NCBI GenBank assembly: GCA_943787535.1 | Contig: CALSMU010000013.1 | Location: 179,370 to 243,369, forward strand | Direction of reading: 5' to 3' | Origin: an uncultured Flavobacteriales bacterium | GTDB taxonomy: Bacteria; Bacteroidota; Bacteroidia; Flavobacteriales_D; Parvicellaceae | Length of the DNA stretch: 64,000 nucleotides | In this document: positions 44,136 to 53,575 of the stretch, in pieces | How the letters are laid out: each line of letters starts with the position of its first letter | Position numbering within the stretch: position 1 is the stretch's first letter | Notes under the pieces: model-generated | What the model was told of the DNA's origin: nothing | Seen by the model: only the letters and a program-made list of their open reading frames with translations | Databases searched by the model: none | Translations under genes and position numbers: made by a program

Positions 44136-45154
44136 GAAATACCTTTTAAAATAGTTGATTTAGTAAGAAATTCCAATAATATGAGACCCAAACCTAAGAG
44201 TAAAAAATGTAGGTTTTTTTCAGGCAAGTCTACTTCGTACTCGATTGATTTAATTTTTTCCGTTTCTAATAAATCTATTTCATCGTAAATTGCTTTTAAC
44301 TTTTCGTTATCTGTAGCACGAAAATATTTACCTCCTGTCATAGAGGAGATCTCAGTCAGTGTTTTTTCATCGATTTCGACATCTACCATGTCGTAAACAT
44401 ATTTATTGGTAATTGGATTAATTCCAACGGGCATTCTAGCTTTTCCGTTAGTTCCAACTCCAATGGTATAAACGCGAATTCCAAATTCTTTCGCCATTTC
44501 TGCAGCAGTCAATGGATGTATTTTTCCATTTCGATTTACCCCATCTGTTAACAAAATAATTACCCTGCTTGGTGCGGTGCTCTCTCTTAGTCGATTTACG
44601 GCTGTTGCGAGTCCCATCCCAACGGCAGTTCCATCTGGAACAACATCTCTTTGCATTTCTTCTAATAACTCCAGAACAATTCGGTTGTCAGTAGTCAATG
44701 GACATTGTGTGTAGCTTTCAGCTTGAAAAACTACTAGTCCAATTCTGTCATTTTTTCTTTTAGCAATAAAATCCTTTGCTACGCTTTTAGAAGCTTCAAA
44801 CCTATCGGGTTTAAAGTCAGTAGCCAACATACTCCCTGATGCATCCATAGCTACAACTATGTCTATTCCTTCACTAAACTGTTCTATATAAGAATCAGAA
44901 TTTACATTTATTTGTGGTCTAGCTAAGGCGATAATAAAAAGACCAATTGCAATTGTTTTTGTGCCAAAAAATAGATGATGTAGCTTGGGTAAAAACCCAC
45001 TACTAATATCGCTTATTTGCTTGTAGCTTGAAGTAGCTAGAGTAGCCGCTTTATTTTTTTGAGTTATGATATACCAAAATACAATGAAAGGAATTGACAG
45101 CAAGCCCCATAGGATTTCTGGATTAGCAAATTGATATGTGTTAAAAAGTCCCAA
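44132..45154 (-). CDS. batA: BatA family VWA-domain membrane protein
   Basis: A 340-residue inner-membrane VWA protein. An N-terminal pair of helices (ILWGLLSIPFIVFWYII; TIAIGLFIIALARPQ) precedes the MIDAS motif in IDIVVAMDASGSMLATDFKPDRFEASK. RIGLVVFQAESYTQCPLTTD, PDGTAVGMGLATAVNRL and VIILLTDGVNRNGKIHP follow, and a last helix (FLLLGLGLILLEFL) is near the end. This layout matches BatA of the aerotolerance operon. It follows the BatD-like extra gene after one base and overlaps batB by 4. Confidence 0.93.
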   Translation of the reverse strand: MGLFNTYQFANPEILWGLLSIPFIVFWYIITQKNKAATLATSSYKQISDISSGFLPKLHHLFFGTKTIAIGLFIIALARPQINVNSDSYIEQFSEGIDIVVAMDASGSMLATDFKPDRFEASKSVAKDFIAKRKNDRIGLVVFQAESYTQCPLTTDNRIVLELLEEMQRDVVPDGTAVGMGLATAVNRLRESTAPSRVIILLTDGVNRNGKIHPLTAAEMAKEFGIRVYTIGVGTNGKARMPVGINPITNKYVYDMVDVEIDEKTLTEISSMTGGKYFRATDNEKLKAIYDEIDLLETEKIKSIEYEVDLPEKNLHFLLLGLGLILLEFLTKSTILKGIS

Positions 45155-45155
45155 T

Positions 45156-46124
45156 TTAAGTTTGCTCTTTTTTGGAGGTGTTTTTCAAGTCATTCCTTGT
45201 TTCTTGAATTGTATTTCGGACAATAATTATTGCTTCTTCATTCTCTTGAGGAGAAGGAAGCGTCTTTGCAAATTTCACCATATCTGCTAATCTGAATAAC
45301 TTGCTAATTAAGATGTGATGATCTCCTGAAATTGCTTTTAACTTTAATTTAGAAAGAATTTCATTACTTGTTTTTTCGAAAGTTGCTACTCCGTAGCGGT
45401 ATTCGATATACTGCCATATAATATCGGTCAGTTTTGAATAATATAATTTGTTCTTATTTTTCTGCCAGAGTTCTTCTTTTTCAATCAATTCTAACTGTTC
45501 AAGAAGCGCTACTGGTAATGGGATTTGAGGTACATCAACTGTCTTTTTTGGTTTGCTTTTCCTTATTCGAATAATGATAATTGTGGCAAGAATGGCTGCA
45601 ATTATAGCAGTTACCCAAGGCCAGTTACTTCCAAACCACATCTTAATTCTTTCCCAAGTGGTTAGCGGATCTTCTACAAGTGCTTTTATGTCTTTAAAAT
45701 CAAGAGTAGTGTCTATAGCAACAGGAAGAAATAGAATAGAAACAACATTCGATTGAATTGAATCATCGCCAATCAATGCGCTTATTGGTCCAATTTCTAC
45801 CATTCCGCTATCAAAACTAGTAATTGTGAAATCTTGTTCGAAGTACATTTGAACATCATTTAAGTTGTCCGAGGAAGATCGTTGCTGAGGCGGTCTAATA
45901 TCCCAAATTTCAACTGTTTCGCCTAAATCGGTCGAATCAGATATTACCGGCAGTCCAATTTTACTTTGATCAATATCTGCAGAATATTGAAATAACAAAC
46001 TTACTTGAACAGGTTCGCCAATTAGTAGCTTATTTTTACTTGATACCAGGCTAAAGTTAGTTTGGCTCTGGGAATACCCTAAAACAGCAATAAACAAGCA
46101 TAGTATGTTTAGAAAATGTTTCAT
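45156..46124 (-). CDS. BatD-like membrane protein between the DUF58 and batA genes
   Basis: A 322-residue protein with a signal peptide (MKHFLNILCLFIAVLGYSQ), a beta-rich periplasmic domain (KLLIGEPVQVSLLFQYSA; FDSGMVEIGPISALIGDDSI), one transmembrane helix (WPWVTAIIAAILATIIIIRI, ~residue 170) and a helical cytoplasmic tail (LTDIIWQYIEYRYGVATFEKTSNEIL). The layout recalls a short BatD, and proteins of this kind sit at the same place in other Bacteroidota Bat operons. It overlaps the DUF58 gene by 4 bases and ends 1 base before batA. Function is inferred only from the operon. Confidence 0.8.
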   Translation of the reverse strand: MKHFLNILCLFIAVLGYSQSQTNFSLVSSKNKLLIGEPVQVSLLFQYSADIDQSKIGLPVISDSTDLGETVEIWDIRPPQQRSSSDNLNDVQMYFEQDFTITSFDSGMVEIGPISALIGDDSIQSNVVSILFLPVAIDTTLDFKDIKALVEDPLTTWERIKMWFGSNWPWVTAIIAAILATIIIIRIRKSKPKKTVDVPQIPLPVALLEQLELIEKEELWQKNKNKLYYSKLTDIIWQYIEYRYGVATFEKTSNEILSKLKLKAISGDHHILISKLFRLADMVKFAKTLPSPQENEEAIIIVRNTIQETRNDLKNTSKKEQT

Positions 46125-46984
46125 CTTTGTTTAAACAAATTCATTAATGGTATAATATAAGGGCGATTTGTAGTTATCGTAGTATAATCAACACCTGATT
46201 TCCTGAAAGTTTCTTTTAGTTCTCTGTTTCGTTTAATAGCGTTTGCTTTGTATTTTGTTCTTGTCTTTTTGCTAGAAGTATTAATCCATTTGGTTTGCCC
46301 TGTTTCATTATCTTTTAATTGAATTAACCCTACATTGGGAATTTCATTTTCAATTTCATCTTCAATTTTTAGGGCCACAATATCATGCTTTTTGTTCGCT
46401 ACTTTCAAAGCGTCTTCAAAATTATCATCGATAAAATCAGAAACTATAAATGCAATACTTCTCTTTTTTACCATATTGGTAAAATAACGGAGTGCCTCTT
46501 TTATATCTGTCTTTTTTCCGGTTGGTTGAAACTCAATTAACTCTCGAATTATTCGCAAAATATGTTTCTTTCCTTTTTTCGGAGGAACATATAGTTCTAT
46601 TTGGTTGGTAAAAAGTGTTAATCCAATTTTATCATTGTTCTGAGTTGCGGAAAATGCTAATACCGCACATAGTTCCGCAATTATCTCGCGCTTTAACCTT
46701 TCTTTTGTTCCAAAAGATTCCGATGCTGAAATATCAACAATTAACATTACAGTTAATTCTCTTTCCTCTTCAAATACTTTAACATATGGACGGTTAAAAC
46801 GAGCAGTTACATTCCAATCGATGGTTCGAATTTCGTCACCAGGCATATATTCTCGAACTTCAGAAAAAGCCATACCTCTTCCCTTAAATGCTGAGTGATA
46901 CTCACCAGAGAAAACTTGAGAAGAAAGCCCTTTTGTCTTAATCTCAATTTTACGTACTTTTTTTAAAAGTTCTTTTGTATCCAT
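46121..46984 (-). CDS. DUF58 domain-containing protein of the Bat operon
   Basis: A 287-residue cytoplasmic protein of the DUF58 family, related to VWA proteins. It has the family motif GEYHSAFKGRGMAFSEVREYMPGDEIRTIDWNVTAR, then a VWA-like strand LIVDISASESFG with the DxSxS pattern, and IAFIVSDFIDDNF. DUF58 proteins nearly always accompany MoxR ATPases, with which they probably interact. Its gene follows moxR by 123 bases and is coupled to the next gene by a 4-base overlap. Confidence 0.93.
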   Translation of the reverse strand: MDTKELLKKVRKIEIKTKGLSSQVFSGEYHSAFKGRGMAFSEVREYMPGDEIRTIDWNVTARFNRPYVKVFEEERELTVMLIVDISASESFGTKERLKREIIAELCAVLAFSATQNNDKIGLTLFTNQIELYVPPKKGKKHILRIIRELIEFQPTGKKTDIKEALRYFTNMVKKRSIAFIVSDFIDDNFEDALKVANKKHDIVALKIEDEIENEIPNVGLIQLKDNETGQTKWINTSSKKTRTKYKANAIKRNRELKETFRKSGVDYTTITTNRPYIIPLMNLFKQR

Positions 46985-47107
46985 TTAAATCATGTTGCTC
47001 GCAGATTCTACTATTATATCCTTTATTTAAAGGGTATATGAATTTTAATAAACTCTTTTGTCTAGTGTATATAGTAATGTTAAAACCTTAATCCCTTGGA
47101 AGACTCT

Positions 47108-48160
47108 CTATGGAACTTCAACTTTATTTAAAATAGTATTAATAATTGTTTCTGTATTAACGTTTTCAGCTTCCGCTTCATAACTTAATCCAATTCTGTG
47201 TCTTAGGACATCGTGGCAAACTCTCCTTACATCTTCAGGAATTACATATCCTCTTTTATTAATAAAAGCGTATGCTTTTGAAGCCATTGCCAAGGCAATA
47301 CTTGCTCTTGGAGATCCTCCAAATTCAATAAGTGCACCTAAATCATCAAGGTTGTAGTCTTTGGGAGTGCGAGTTGCGTAAACTATATCTACAATGTATT
47401 TTTCAATTTTCTCGTCCATGTAAACTTGTTTCACAATCTCACGAGCTTTTATTATTGCATTGGTGTCAATAACTACGTTTGGAGTTGGGAAACCTTCTTT
47501 AGAAACGGTACTTCTAATAATCCTTTGCTCCTCCTCCTTTTTTGGGTAGTCTAATACAATTTTTAACATAAAACGATCAACCTGAGCTTCAGGAAGAGGA
47601 TAAGTACCTTCTTGTTCAATTGGGTTTTGTGTCGCCATTACTAGGAATGGCTCATCCAGTTTAAAAGTGTTGTCACCAATCGTAACTTGTCGCTCTTGCA
47701 TAGCTTCCAGTAATGCACTTTGAACTTTAGCAGGAGCTCTGTTAATTTCATCCGCTAAAATAAAGTTCGCGAAAATTGGACCTTTTTTAGAAATGAACTC
47801 CTCCTTATTGTGGTTATATACCATTGTGCCTAATAAATCTGCGGGTAATAAATCCGGTGTAAATTGGATACGACTAAAGTCAGCGTTAATCGTTTTGGCT
47901 AATGTTGTAATCGCTAATGTTTTTGCTAAGCCTGGCACCCCTTCTAGCAGAATGTGTCCATTCGCTAATAAAGCAATCAAAAGGCTTTCAATCATATGGG
48001 GTTGCCCAACGATTACTTTTTTCATTTCTGAAGTTACTAAGTCAAGAAAAGCACTTTCTTTTTGTATCAATTCGTTTAACGCTTGTATATCTGTTTTAAC
48101 AGAAGTTGCGTTTGGCTCTATAGATGTTGGGGCCGACGGTGTGATATCATTATTTTCCAT
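47108..48160 (-). CDS. MoxR family AAA ATPase
   Basis: A 350-residue AAA+ ATPase with Walker A LLEGVPGLAKTLAI, Walker B FILADEINRAPAKVQSALLEAMQE, sensor-1-like FLVMATQNPIEQEGTYPLPEAQ and an arginine-finger region QVDRFML. MoxR proteins act as chaperones for VWA partners; here it is the first gene of the Bat cluster. It is followed on the same strand by DUF58, the BatD-like gene and batA-E. Confidence 0.95.
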   Translation of the reverse strand: MENNDITPSAPTSIEPNATSVKTDIQALNELIQKESAFLDLVTSEMKKVIVGQPHMIESLLIALLANGHILLEGVPGLAKTLAITTLAKTINADFSRIQFTPDLLPADLLGTMVYNHNKEEFISKKGPIFANFILADEINRAPAKVQSALLEAMQERQVTIGDNTFKLDEPFLVMATQNPIEQEGTYPLPEAQVDRFMLKIVLDYPKKEEEQRIIRSTVSKEGFPTPNVVIDTNAIIKAREIVKQVYMDEKIEKYIVDIVYATRTPKDYNLDDLGALIEFGGSPRASIALAMASKAYAFINKRGYVIPEDVRRVCHDVLRHRIGLSYEAEAENVNTETIINTILNKVEVP

Positions 48161-48299
48161 TAATTATTGTTTTATTTTAAACGTTCGTAAAAATAGGTTT
48201 TTTATCGAGCTGTAAATTTCAGAAATAATCTTATTTTCAAAGCAATTTTGCTTGTTAAAGAGTGTTAAATTTTTCGTAAATAAAGTTTAGTAGATCTAT

Positions 48300-48806
48300 T
48301 TAATCCAAGAACACTTTTATTCCACTTTCTTTGAAGTCAACAGCTATATGTTCTTGCAGTGTGGTAGAAAGCGTAAGTCCCACAAAATTAGCTTTGATTG
48401 GGAATTTTCTATGTTTTCTATCTACCAGCACAACGGTAGTAAGATATTTCAAGTTAGATTCTAAAATATAACGTGTAGCATAAATTAGGGTTCTGCCAGA
48501 ATTCAACACATCATCAATAAGAATGATTGATTTATTGTTTAAATATTCCAAATCTGTAGAGAAATCTACATCGTTTTCAAGCGGTTTATCTTTGTGCAGT
48601 TTTAACTTGTGTAATGTTACTTTTATTTCGGTAATATTTTGAAGTGCGGCATTTATTTTTTCAGCTAGTAAATAGCCGCGGTTAGCTATTCCAATTAAAA
48701 CAATTTCCTGTTCATCATAATTTTTTTCTAAAATTTGATGTGCAATTCTTTCAATTTTTTGCTCTACTTGAATAGCTGATAGAATTAATGTTTTTACATT
48801 CTCCAT
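48300..48806 (-). CDS. Phosphoribosyltransferase (PyrR-like)
   Basis: A 168-residue type I phosphoribosyltransferase. The PRPP-binding loop is SIILIDDVLNSGRTLIYATRYIL, with EIVLIGIANRGYLLAEKI upstream. The general arrangement resembles PyrR (bifunctional pyrimidine attenuator/uracil phosphoribosyltransferase), which is about this size, but no pyr gene is nearby. The substrate base is therefore uncertain. It is separated from moxR by 139 bases and may be transcribed with a tiny ORF just upstream. Confidence 0.85.
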   Translation of the reverse strand: MENVKTLILSAIQVEQKIERIAHQILEKNYDEQEIVLIGIANRGYLLAEKINAALQNITEIKVTLHKLKLHKDKPLENDVDFSTDLEYLNNKSIILIDDVLNSGRTLIYATRYILESNLKYLTTVVLVDRKHRKFPIKANFVGLTLSTTLQEHIAVDFKESGIKVFLD

Positions 48807-48807
48807 G

Positions 48808-48936
48808 TTATTTCTTGTATTTTAAATAAACACTAATTGCAACTGCATAGGTTTTTTCCATTTCTTTCGAAACATAAATTTCTTCGAAGTTTCCTTTTTC
48901 TGTTAAAGTGTTTTTAGAAATGGTAGTTTCTTGCAT
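48808..48936 (-). CDS. Possible small ORF upstream of the phosphoribosyltransferase
   Basis: A 42-codon ORF (MQETTISKNTLTEKG to SVYLKYKK) ends one base before the phosphoribosyltransferase start, so the two could be coupled. It is below the length of the ORF track. I do not recognise it and cannot see coding bias in so short a stretch; it may be spurious. Confidence 0.3.
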   Translation of the reverse strand: MQETTISKNTLTEKGNFEEIYVSKEMEKTYAVAISVYLKYKK

Positions 48937-49089
48937 AAGAAATATTAGTAGGGCTTAAAGATAAGGAATAAAATAAAATGGTCTCCCATATTTTTAGTGT
49001 TTTCATTTTTTTCTCACTTCATTCTAAATGACGAATTAATCGATGTTTATTCATCGATTCAGGTAGTTTGATTCCATTATACTAGTGCG

Positions 49090-51750
49090 TTAAAATTGCG
49101 CAACTAATTTTAAGTTCAATCTTCTGGAAGTCAGAAAACTTGGAATAGCATATTGCCTTCCGGATACATCTTTGACCCAATTATAGTTTATAGTATTGGA
49201 AATATCAAGAAGATTGAACACCTCAAATGAGAGCCACATTTTATCAATTTTCTTCCATAGCGAACCCTCTTTGTATTTTGTTTTGTCTGTCAAAAGTTCT
49301 TTGCTAAAACCAATGTCAACTCTTTTGTAAAGAGATGACCGTAAGGTGTCTTTGTATCTGTCTTTACCTGGGGGCCCATAGGGTAAAGCCGTTCCGAATA
49401 CAACAGTTAGGTTAACTTTGAAGGTGCTCCATTTTACCTTTTCCGTATTCCACTCTTCTGGCATTCTGTCTTGAAAAAATAGAGCAAACGATACACGCTG
49501 GTCTGAAGGTCTTGGAATATAGCCTGGTTCTATTCGAATACTATCCGTTGCAATATCGTTAGCAGTATATCCAGTAATTATTTCTTCTCCATCAGAATTA
49601 TAATATTCATAAAAATAATCATCCAAAATATCCTCTTGTGTTTTCATATAGGATAAGGAAGCGTAGGACTCAATTCCTTTGACAAATTCTCCGTTAATTT
49701 TTAAGTCAATCCCGGTAGCATATCCTTTAGCGTTGTTTTCGCCATAATAACGAATTCTAACATTGTCGATTTCATAAGGAATAATGTCGGTTAAATGCTT
49801 GTAGTATGTTTCGGCACCAAATTTAAAGGGCCTTTTCCACATAAAGAAGGTATAGTCACTTCCTAAAACAAAGTGTATAGATTTCTGCGCTCTTATTTCA
49901 GGATTGATTACTCCTTGAAGATTTCGGGTTTCTCTATAAAAAGGAGGTTGATAATAAAAACCAGTAGCAAAACGAAAACTTACATTACGTCTATAAATTT
50001 CATCTTCACGAACATAAAACCATGCCGGACGAAAATTAAAGCTAATTCTTGGCGAAATGACCAATTGGTTGTTGTAATCCCAGTAATTGGCTCTTACACC
50101 ACCTGTCATACTGAAATAACTGCTTGTTTCAATTGTGTCTTTTATAATGTATGCACTGTCTTTGGTTCTTACTGAGTCTTCGAAATAAATAGTTTTTGGA
50201 ATTGCTATCCGGTACATATCTTGAATGTATCCAGAAAGACGATTAGACTGTAAATCATTTTTGGACTTAACAACGCTGCTTAATCTAAGATACTGATACG
50301 GTTGCGCTGTTGGATCAATATAACCAACAGAATCTTGTGGATGTGGTATATTAAAACGAGAAGAGTCAACCTGATTCCATTCACTAATTTTATCATTTAT
50401 TATTTCATGCTGGTACTTTGCTCCCCATTGAAATTTATGTTTTCCTGATTTAAAAGTACCTTTATGGTAAGCATTGGCTACTGTTGCGTTTAATTCATTT
50501 CTCGCATGATTTAAAAATGCGCCAACTCCTCTATTAAAAGCAACTTCACCGAGGTCGTCATTACCTAAATCTCTTTCTAGTTCATCTAACTTATACTCAC
50601 CCAATAAATCAAAACTTTCTGTTTCGTGCGTTTGGTAAATAGAGGAAATAAATTTTAAAGTGAGCAAATCATTTGGTTTATGCGTCAAAGAAGCTGCGGC
50701 CATATAGGTTTCAAATTGGGTAATTTCTTGCCCCTCGTAAAAAACGGTAAACCGTAGCGCCTCATTGATACTTCCAAAATTTGTTTCTCTACTTTCTGGA
50801 ACAACTCTAAATTTATTTTTAGAATACGTTCCAAAGATGGAAAGCTTTGTCTTTTCTGTTAACAGGAAGTTGAACATACCTTGGTAATCCACAAATATAG
50901 GTTTGTATTCTCCTTTCGTGTCTAATGCTCCTAATAGGTAGGAGTTAGTTCTGTATCGAATCCCAGTAATATAGTTAAATCGAGAAGATACGTTTTGTTC
51001 AACATGGGCAGCAGCTCCTAGCAAACTAGAAGTAAAAGTGCCTTTAAATTCATCTGGAGTAGTGGCTTCAGAATAAGTAATGTCCAAAACCGAAGAAAGT
51101 TTATCTCCGTATTTTGCATCAAATCCACCTGCAGAAAAAAGGATGTCACTGACCATGTAAGGATTAATGAAGCTCAACCCTTCTTGTTGCCCGGAACGCG
51201 CTAAAAAAGGACGGTAGACTTGAATGTCGTTAACGTAAATTAGATTTTCATTAAAATTTCCTCCACGAACATTATATCCAGCAGAAAGTTCATTGTTTTG
51301 CGAAACGCCAAAATTTCCAAATTTTAATGTTTGTTCTATATTTTCACCGATTCCAGTTATTTCTGAAGGAGGTATTGGCTTGAAGTATCCGATGGCTCCG
51401 GTTCCGGGGTCTTTGAACGTTACTGTATGTTCTGAGAAAGTTCGTGAACTTAGAGTAATTCTTACCTCTTTCGTCTCATTTGCAAACAATGTATATGATG
51501 ATTTCTTATTCCAGTATTGAGCACTACTATATTTTATGGTAATTTTTTCATTCGCAGGAACTTTGATGCTGAACTTTCCGTTTTTGTCGGTAATGGTACC
51601 TTTTGATGTTCCAGTCAATACAATATTTGCATCCACTACAGGTTCTTCGAATTGATTGTAAAGAGTTCCCTTTATTATGCCAGTGCTTTGTGCACCAATT
51701 TGAAAAGTGCAAAACAGTAGTAGAATAAAAATGGATAATTGAATTTTCAT
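49090..51750 (-). CDS. TonB-dependent outer-membrane receptor with carboxypeptidase-regulatory-like domain
   Basis: An 886-residue outer-membrane receptor. The signal peptide (MKIQLSIFILLLFCTFQIGAQ) is followed by a beta-sandwich regulatory-like domain (IIKGTLYNQFEEPVVDANIVLTG) and then a plug domain (NVRGGNFNENLIYVNDIQVYRP, YGDKLSSVLDIT). The rest is a C-terminal 22-strand-type barrel ending RRLNLKLVAQF with the terminal Phe typical of outer-membrane proteins. No substrate clue is visible and no SusD partner follows, so it is not a SusCD pair. It starts 12 bases after the related regulatory-domain gene, suggesting an operon. Confidence 0.92.
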   Translation of the reverse strand: MKIQLSIFILLLFCTFQIGAQSTGIIKGTLYNQFEEPVVDANIVLTGTSKGTITDKNGKFSIKVPANEKITIKYSSAQYWNKKSSYTLFANETKEVRITLSSRTFSEHTVTFKDPGTGAIGYFKPIPPSEITGIGENIEQTLKFGNFGVSQNNELSAGYNVRGGNFNENLIYVNDIQVYRPFLARSGQQEGLSFINPYMVSDILFSAGGFDAKYGDKLSSVLDITYSEATTPDEFKGTFTSSLLGAAAHVEQNVSSRFNYITGIRYRTNSYLLGALDTKGEYKPIFVDYQGMFNFLLTEKTKLSIFGTYSKNKFRVVPESRETNFGSINEALRFTVFYEGQEITQFETYMAAASLTHKPNDLLTLKFISSIYQTHETESFDLLGEYKLDELERDLGNDDLGEVAFNRGVGAFLNHARNELNATVANAYHKGTFKSGKHKFQWGAKYQHEIINDKISEWNQVDSSRFNIPHPQDSVGYIDPTAQPYQYLRLSSVVKSKNDLQSNRLSGYIQDMYRIAIPKTIYFEDSVRTKDSAYIIKDTIETSSYFSMTGGVRANYWDYNNQLVISPRISFNFRPAWFYVREDEIYRRNVSFRFATGFYYQPPFYRETRNLQGVINPEIRAQKSIHFVLGSDYTFFMWKRPFKFGAETYYKHLTDIIPYEIDNVRIRYYGENNAKGYATGIDLKINGEFVKGIESYASLSYMKTQEDILDDYFYEYYNSDGEEIITGYTANDIATDSIRIEPGYIPRPSDQRVSFALFFQDRMPEEWNTEKVKWSTFKVNLTVVFGTALPYGPPGKDRYKDTLRSSLYKRVDIGFSKELLTDKTKYKEGSLWKKIDKMWLSFEVFNLLDISNTINYNWVKDVSGRQYAIPSFLTSRRLNLKLVAQF

Positions 51751-51762
51751 GTATTTGATTGG

Positions 51763-52401
51763 CTAATCTTTTCGTTTAAAATCGCCATTTTTCCATGCCT
51801 TAATAAATTTAGACCATGCAATTGGATTTAGCAAATTGATAGGAGGAGCTTGTCCGGCATAATATAATTTACTCTGGTACTGTTGCATTTGCCATTTGTA
51901 ATTCATATCCCCATCCATAGGAGTAGCATCCGCTCTTTCCTTTAAAGATGCTCTTTCCAAGTTAGCTTTGGCTCTTTTGTAATCGTCATTTGGTATATCA
52001 GCATTTACAAATACTTCAGCAAATTGTTCCTTAGAAGGCCATGGATAAATATGCGCAGCTTTCAGAAGTATAGTGTCTTTATACATTACTTGGATTAGGG
52101 AATATTTACTGGTGTTGAGAGTGTCTGGAATAATAAAGTTTGCTTTTTTGTATCCTACAGAAGAGAAAATAATTGTATCTCCCTTGTTAGCAACAAATGA
52201 AAAATATCCAAAATAGTCAGAGGTGGTACCTCTTCTAACTGATTTGTCAATAATGTGGCAAAAGGCAACAGCTTCAAGGCTGTCACCTGAAACGACAACT
52301 CCACTAAATTGAATTAACGAATTTTTAGTTGTGTCTTTTTGTCCAAAACTAAAAACTGTTGAAAAGCAAATAAGTAGGCTTAAGAATAAATTTTTCATCA
52401 T
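51763..52401 (-). CDS. Exported protein with carboxypeptidase-regulatory-like domain
   Basis: A 212-residue exported protein with signal peptide MMKNLFLSLLICFSTVFSFGQ. Residues ~30-110 form a CarboxypepD_reg-like beta-sandwich (IQFSGVVVSGDSLEAVAFCHI, FGYFSFVANKGDTIIFSSVGY). A helical, charged region follows (ANLERASLKERADATPMDGDMNYKWQ). Its gene precedes a TonB-dependent receptor gene by 12 bases on the same strand and probably shares its transcript. Function is unknown. Confidence 0.8.
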   Translation of the reverse strand: MMKNLFLSLLICFSTVFSFGQKDTTKNSLIQFSGVVVSGDSLEAVAFCHIIDKSVRRGTTSDYFGYFSFVANKGDTIIFSSVGYKKANFIIPDTLNTSKYSLIQVMYKDTILLKAAHIYPWPSKEQFAEVFVNADIPNDDYKRAKANLERASLKERADATPMDGDMNYKWQMQQYQSKLYYAGQAPPINLLNPIAWSKFIKAWKNGDFKRKD

Positions 52402-52442
52402 GGTTAAAGCTATTAAAACTCTTTAATTTTTCTTTTATTATC

Positions 52443-52450
52443 CAAAGCTA
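52443..52450 (-). promoter_or_regulatory. Putative -7 promoter element for the regulatory-domain/TonB receptor pair
   Basis: Minus-strand TAGCTTTG fits TAnnTTTG, 41 bases before the start at 52401. It lies beside the divergent promoter at 52475-52482. Confidence 0.45.
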
Positions 52451-52474
52451 CAAAATGAATTACGAATGAATCTC

Positions 52475-52482
52475 TATATTTG
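52475..52482 (+). promoter_or_regulatory. Putative -7 promoter element for the T9SS cargo gene at 52511
   Basis: TATATTTG matches TAnnTTTG, 28 bases before the ATG; divergent from the element at 52443-52450. Confidence 0.45.
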
Positions 52483-52510
52483 AAAGGATTTCTAATAATA
52501 AAGATCAAGT

Positions 52511-53557
52511 ATGTGTAGAATATTATCTCTAGTTTTTCTTTTTCCTTTTTTTTATTCAGCACAAATAACTATTTCTGATACTGATATGCTTCAAAGTGGT
52601 GAAATGTATTTTTATAGTTCAAGTCCTGACTTTTTATCGGTAGATGTGTCTTTGACAGGAGCAAATTACTCTTGGGATAATTCTGCACTAACTGTTTTAA
52701 ATCAAGATACATTGAATGCCGTTAACGTTACCTCAACTCCATTTCTATATCAATTGTATTTTAATAATATTGCTCAATATCCTGAACATAAGGCAGATTA
52801 TGCAGTGGTAGGACAAACAATAGACGCCTTTGGGCAAATCACAATTTCGAACGTGTATGATTATTTTAAGGTTGATTCAAATTCTCTACAAAAAGTAGGG
52901 TTTGGAGCTAATATAAATGGACTTCCAGCATCCGTTAAATATGATACAATAGATCAAGTTTATCCATTATCTATGACATTTGGTACAACTGATTCGACAT
53001 CTGCATATTACATTTTAGCTATTCCAACTCTGGGGACATATGGGCAATGGATTAGACGGAAAGTTGAGGTTGATGGTTGGGGTAATATTACAACTCCTTA
53101 TGCTACTTATTCAAATACAATTAGAGTTAGGACTACTTTATATCAAAGGGATACTTTATACGTTGACCAGTTTGGGTTTGGAACCAACATCGATAGACCG
53201 ATAGAAAATATTTACGAATGGTTTGAGCCAGGGAGTGGGGCGCCAGTATTTAAAGCTGTAGAAAGTTCGGGTGCATTAACTGAAATCAAATATTTGGATA
53301 CGATCAATACTACCTCGGTAGAAAGTCAATTTTACGGCGATTGGAAAGTTTATCCTAATCCTGTTGTAAATATTTTGAACGTTGAAATTGGAAGTGAGTT
53401 TACGTATGAAATTTATGACATTGAGGGTAGGTTAATCAAAAAAATAGATAATTGTTTTTCCGAAACGATTGACCTAAGTTGTTTGTCAAGAGGTGTTTAT
53501 ACTTTGTTAGTCAAGACAATAGATAAACGCAAAAGTTATAAGCTTGTCAGAAAATAA
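52511..53557 (+). CDS. T9SS type A sorting domain-containing protein
   Basis: A 348-residue secreted protein with signal peptide MCRILSLVFLFPFFYSAQ. The first ~260 residues are beta-rich and unrecognised (MLQSGEMYFYSSSP, GTYGQWIRRKVEVDGWGNITT). The C-terminal ~70 residues form a T9SS type A sorting domain: GDWKVYPNPVVNILNVEIG, YEIYDIEGRLIKK, LSRGVYTLLVKT and a basic end. It probably reaches the cell surface or medium through the T9SS. The gene is followed by a DUF2459 relic on the opposite strand. Confidence 0.88.
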   Translation: MCRILSLVFLFPFFYSAQITISDTDMLQSGEMYFYSSSPDFLSVDVSLTGANYSWDNSALTVLNQDTLNAVNVTSTPFLYQLYFNNIAQYPEHKADYAVVGQTIDAFGQITISNVYDYFKVDSNSLQKVGFGANINGLPASVKYDTIDQVYPLSMTFGTTDSTSAYYILAIPTLGTYGQWIRRKVEVDGWGNITTPYATYSNTIRVRTTLYQRDTLYVDQFGFGTNIDRPIENIYEWFEPGSGAPVFKAVESSGALTEIKYLDTINTTSVESQFYGDWKVYPNPVVNILNVEIGSEFTYEIYDIEGRLIKKIDNCFSETIDLSCLSRGVYTLLVKTIDKRKSYKLVRK

Positions 53558-53575
53558 TTATGAGCTTTACATGTT

